A DNA stretch of 64,000 nucleotides. It comes from Blastococcus aggregatus (lineage in GTDB: Bacteria; Actinomycetota; Actinomycetes; Mycobacteriales; Geodermatophilaceae). The notes beneath the pieces are model-generated. The model saw only the letters and a list, made by a program, of their open reading frames with translations. It ran no database searches and was not told the origin of the DNA. This document shows, in pieces, positions 62,958-64,000 of this stretch (positions are counted from its first letter, which is position 1; the number at the start of each line of letters is the position of its first letter). The stretch is from assembly GCF_900221005.1 (NCBI RefSeq), contig NZ_OBQI01000001.1, positions 186,001 to 250,000 on the forward strand. The letters run 5' to 3'. Made by a program: the position numbers and the translations under genes.

Positions 62958-63737
62958 ATGACCGACTCGCTGACCGTCACCCGCGACGGGCACGCCGCCG
63001 TCCTCACCATCGACCGCCCCGAGAAGCGCAACGCGATGACCGCGGGGATGTGGGCGGCTCTGCCGGAGGTGCTCGCCGGCCCGGCCGCCGATCCGGCGGT
63101 CCGCGCGCTCGTGGTCACCGGAGCCGGGCCCAGCTTCTGCGCCGGTGCCGACCTCGCCGGCCTGCTGGGCGGGGTCGACCCGCTGGACCCGATGGCGGAC
63201 CTCCGGGCGCACAACCTCGCCGCCCAGGCGGCGCTGCGGGGGTTCCCCAAGCCGACGATCGCGATGATCCGCGGGCACTGCATCGGCGGGGGTGTCGAGA
63301 TCGCGGCCGCCTGCGATCTGCGCTTCGCCGATCCGAGCAGCGTCTTCGGGGTCACGCCGGCCAAGGTCGGCATCGTCTACCCGCCCTCGTCCACCCGGGC
63401 GCTGATGGACCTGGTCGGCCCGGCGACGGCGAAGTACCTGCTGTTCAGCGGTGAGCTGATCGACGCGGCCACCGCCCTGCGCACGGGCCTGGTCGACCGG
63501 CTGGTCGAGGCCGACGAGCTCGAGGCCGAGGTGCGCCGCTTCACGGAGGTGCTGGCGGCGCGCTCCGCGCTGACGCAGCAGGCGACCAAGGAGGTCGTCG
63601 CCGCGCTCGCCGCCGGGGACGACGGCGAGGACGTCGTCGCCCCCTGGTACCGGCGGACGATCGCCACCGGCGAGCTCCCGGAAGGGGTCGCCGCGTTCGC
63701 CGAGCGGCGCCCTCCCCGCTTCGGCCGGTCAGGCTGA
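62958..63737 (+). CDS. Enoyl-CoA hydratase/isomerase family protein
   Basis: 259 residues, crotonase fold. LTIDRPEKRNAMTAGMW, GAGPSFCAGADLAGL (oxyanion hole), RGHCIGGGVEIAAACDLRFA, and PPSSTRALMDLVG. The usual second Glu (near 145) appears replaced by Pro (IVYPPSSTR), so it may be an isomerase or hydrolase rather than a hydratase. One bp after the metallopeptidase stop. Confidence 0.88.
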   Translation: MTDSLTVTRDGHAAVLTIDRPEKRNAMTAGMWAALPEVLAGPAADPAVRALVVTGAGPSFCAGADLAGLLGGVDPLDPMADLRAHNLAAQAALRGFPKPTIAMIRGHCIGGGVEIAAACDLRFADPSSVFGVTPAKVGIVYPPSSTRALMDLVGPATAKYLLFSGELIDAATALRTGLVDRLVEADELEAEVRRFTEVLAARSALTQQATKEVVAALAAGDDGEDVVAPWYRRTIATGELPEGVAAFAERRPPRFGRSG

Positions 63738-63990
63738 CCCGGGCGGTCCCGTTTCGCAAGCCCCTCGGCGCGGGTACCTCACCCTCGCGGCGCACCCACT
63801 GGAGGCGGACGGCGCACGGCGGTCCCCGCCGTGCCCCGGAGGCCTCTGCGCTCGCCCGTGACGCATGGATGCGCCGGGCGGACAGCCAGTTACGACACTC
63901 CCGCTTCCCCATCGCAGGTGTGTCCGGACCGGTGCCGGGTAGCGCCCTCCCTGACCGCGAGAACCGCCCATGAACTGCCGAGGAGGACCG
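63738..63990. other. Intergenic region before the truncated last gene
   Basis: 253 bp without a credible gene. I see no strong hairpin, tRNA or repeat. AGGAGG at 63981-63986 is the Shine-Dalgarno of the final gene. No promoter can be assigned confidently. Confidence 0.5.
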
Positions 63991-64000
63991 ATGACTCACT
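63991..64000 (+). CDS. Start of a gene cut by the window edge
   Basis: ATG ACT CAC (Met-Thr-His) with a perfect AGGAGG four bases upstream. In-frame ATG 63970 lacks such a site. Identity cannot be told from three codons. Confidence 0.55.

Noticed and set aside
63970-63990. Earlier in-frame ATG for the last gene
   Set aside because: It lacks a Shine-Dalgarno, whereas ATG 63991 has AGGAGG at ideal spacing.

Overview
This 64 kb window comes from the chromosome of a very GC-rich (low-to-mid 70s % by eye) actinobacterium. Codon third positions are almost all G/C, GTG starts are common, and genes are packed tightly with many 4-bp ATGA/GTGA overlaps. Gene order supports the phylum: pncB - clpS - DUF2017 - mec - cysO - cysM - murI - metallo-beta-lactamase hydrolase - rph - rdgB follows the Mycobacterium tuberculosis Rv1330c-Rv1341 locus, and ctaD - serB is also a mycobacterial pairing. 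The gene mix would suit a soil actinobacterium such as Geodermatophilaceae, but that family assignment is inference. I see no insertion sequence, prophage, integron or CRISPR array.

Layout. 1-5.9 kb: the end of an MFS transporter, then a convergent five-gene branched-chain amino acid ABC operon (livF-livG-livH-livM-livJ, minus strand), every junction overlapping. 6-9.1 kb: a flavin monooxygenase-like enzyme and a two-gene ABC-2 exporter with 11-nt-spaced repeats upstream. 9.1-20.4 kb: small hypotheticals, three complete MFS transporters, DUF488, heme oxygenase, SDR enzymes, a secreted polysaccharide deacetylase, isopentenyl-diphosphate isomerase, an alpha/beta hydrolase, and an ArsR-type repressor coupled to an MFS gene behind a clear tandem operator. 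20.4-29.1 kb: a thioesterase/acyl-CoA dehydrogenase pair, an aldo/keto reductase, a histidine phosphatase, an EAL protein, a TetR regulator, DUF427, DUF3618, tRNA-Leu(UAG), a DHFR-like reductase and a VanZ protein.

29.1-41.9 kb is the conserved core: rdgB and rph; a block of unrelated genes (a frameshifted membrane protein, YjbQ, Bcp peroxiredoxin, DUF4262, an orphan LigD-type polymerase); then an Rv1339-like hydrolase, murI, the cysteine-synthesis set cysM-cysO-mec, DUF2017 and clpS; then divergent NAD-salvage genes pncB-pncA and serB. CysO here ends Gly-Gly-Cys instead of the expected Gly-Gly. The terminal residue imitates the CysO-cysteine adduct that Mec cleaves, which suggests a proteolytically activated sulfur carrier.

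42-50.4 kb: cytochrome oxidase subunit I, an rRNA methyltransferase-like protein, a YfcE-type phosphoesterase, a DHA2 exporter, the oxidase assembly protein CtaG, a CDF metal exporter and an M23 endopeptidase with a structured leader. 50.4-64 kb: a zinc alcohol dehydrogenase, an MFS transporter, a second aldo/keto reductase that lacks the usual catalytic His, an aldonolactone oxidase, an SGNH hydrolase, an ABC-F ATPase, DUF1801, a 35-residue membrane protein, an AlkZ-like protein, a Ddn-type F420 enzyme, a YgiC/YgiB-like pair (GspS-like ligase plus lipoprotein), a zinc metallopeptidase, an enoyl-CoA hydratase and the first codons of another gene.

Most convergent gene pairs are separated by long perfect GC-rich hairpins without U-tracts, likely bidirectional terminators. 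One of them (40622-40667) is a double hairpin with mutually complementary loops.
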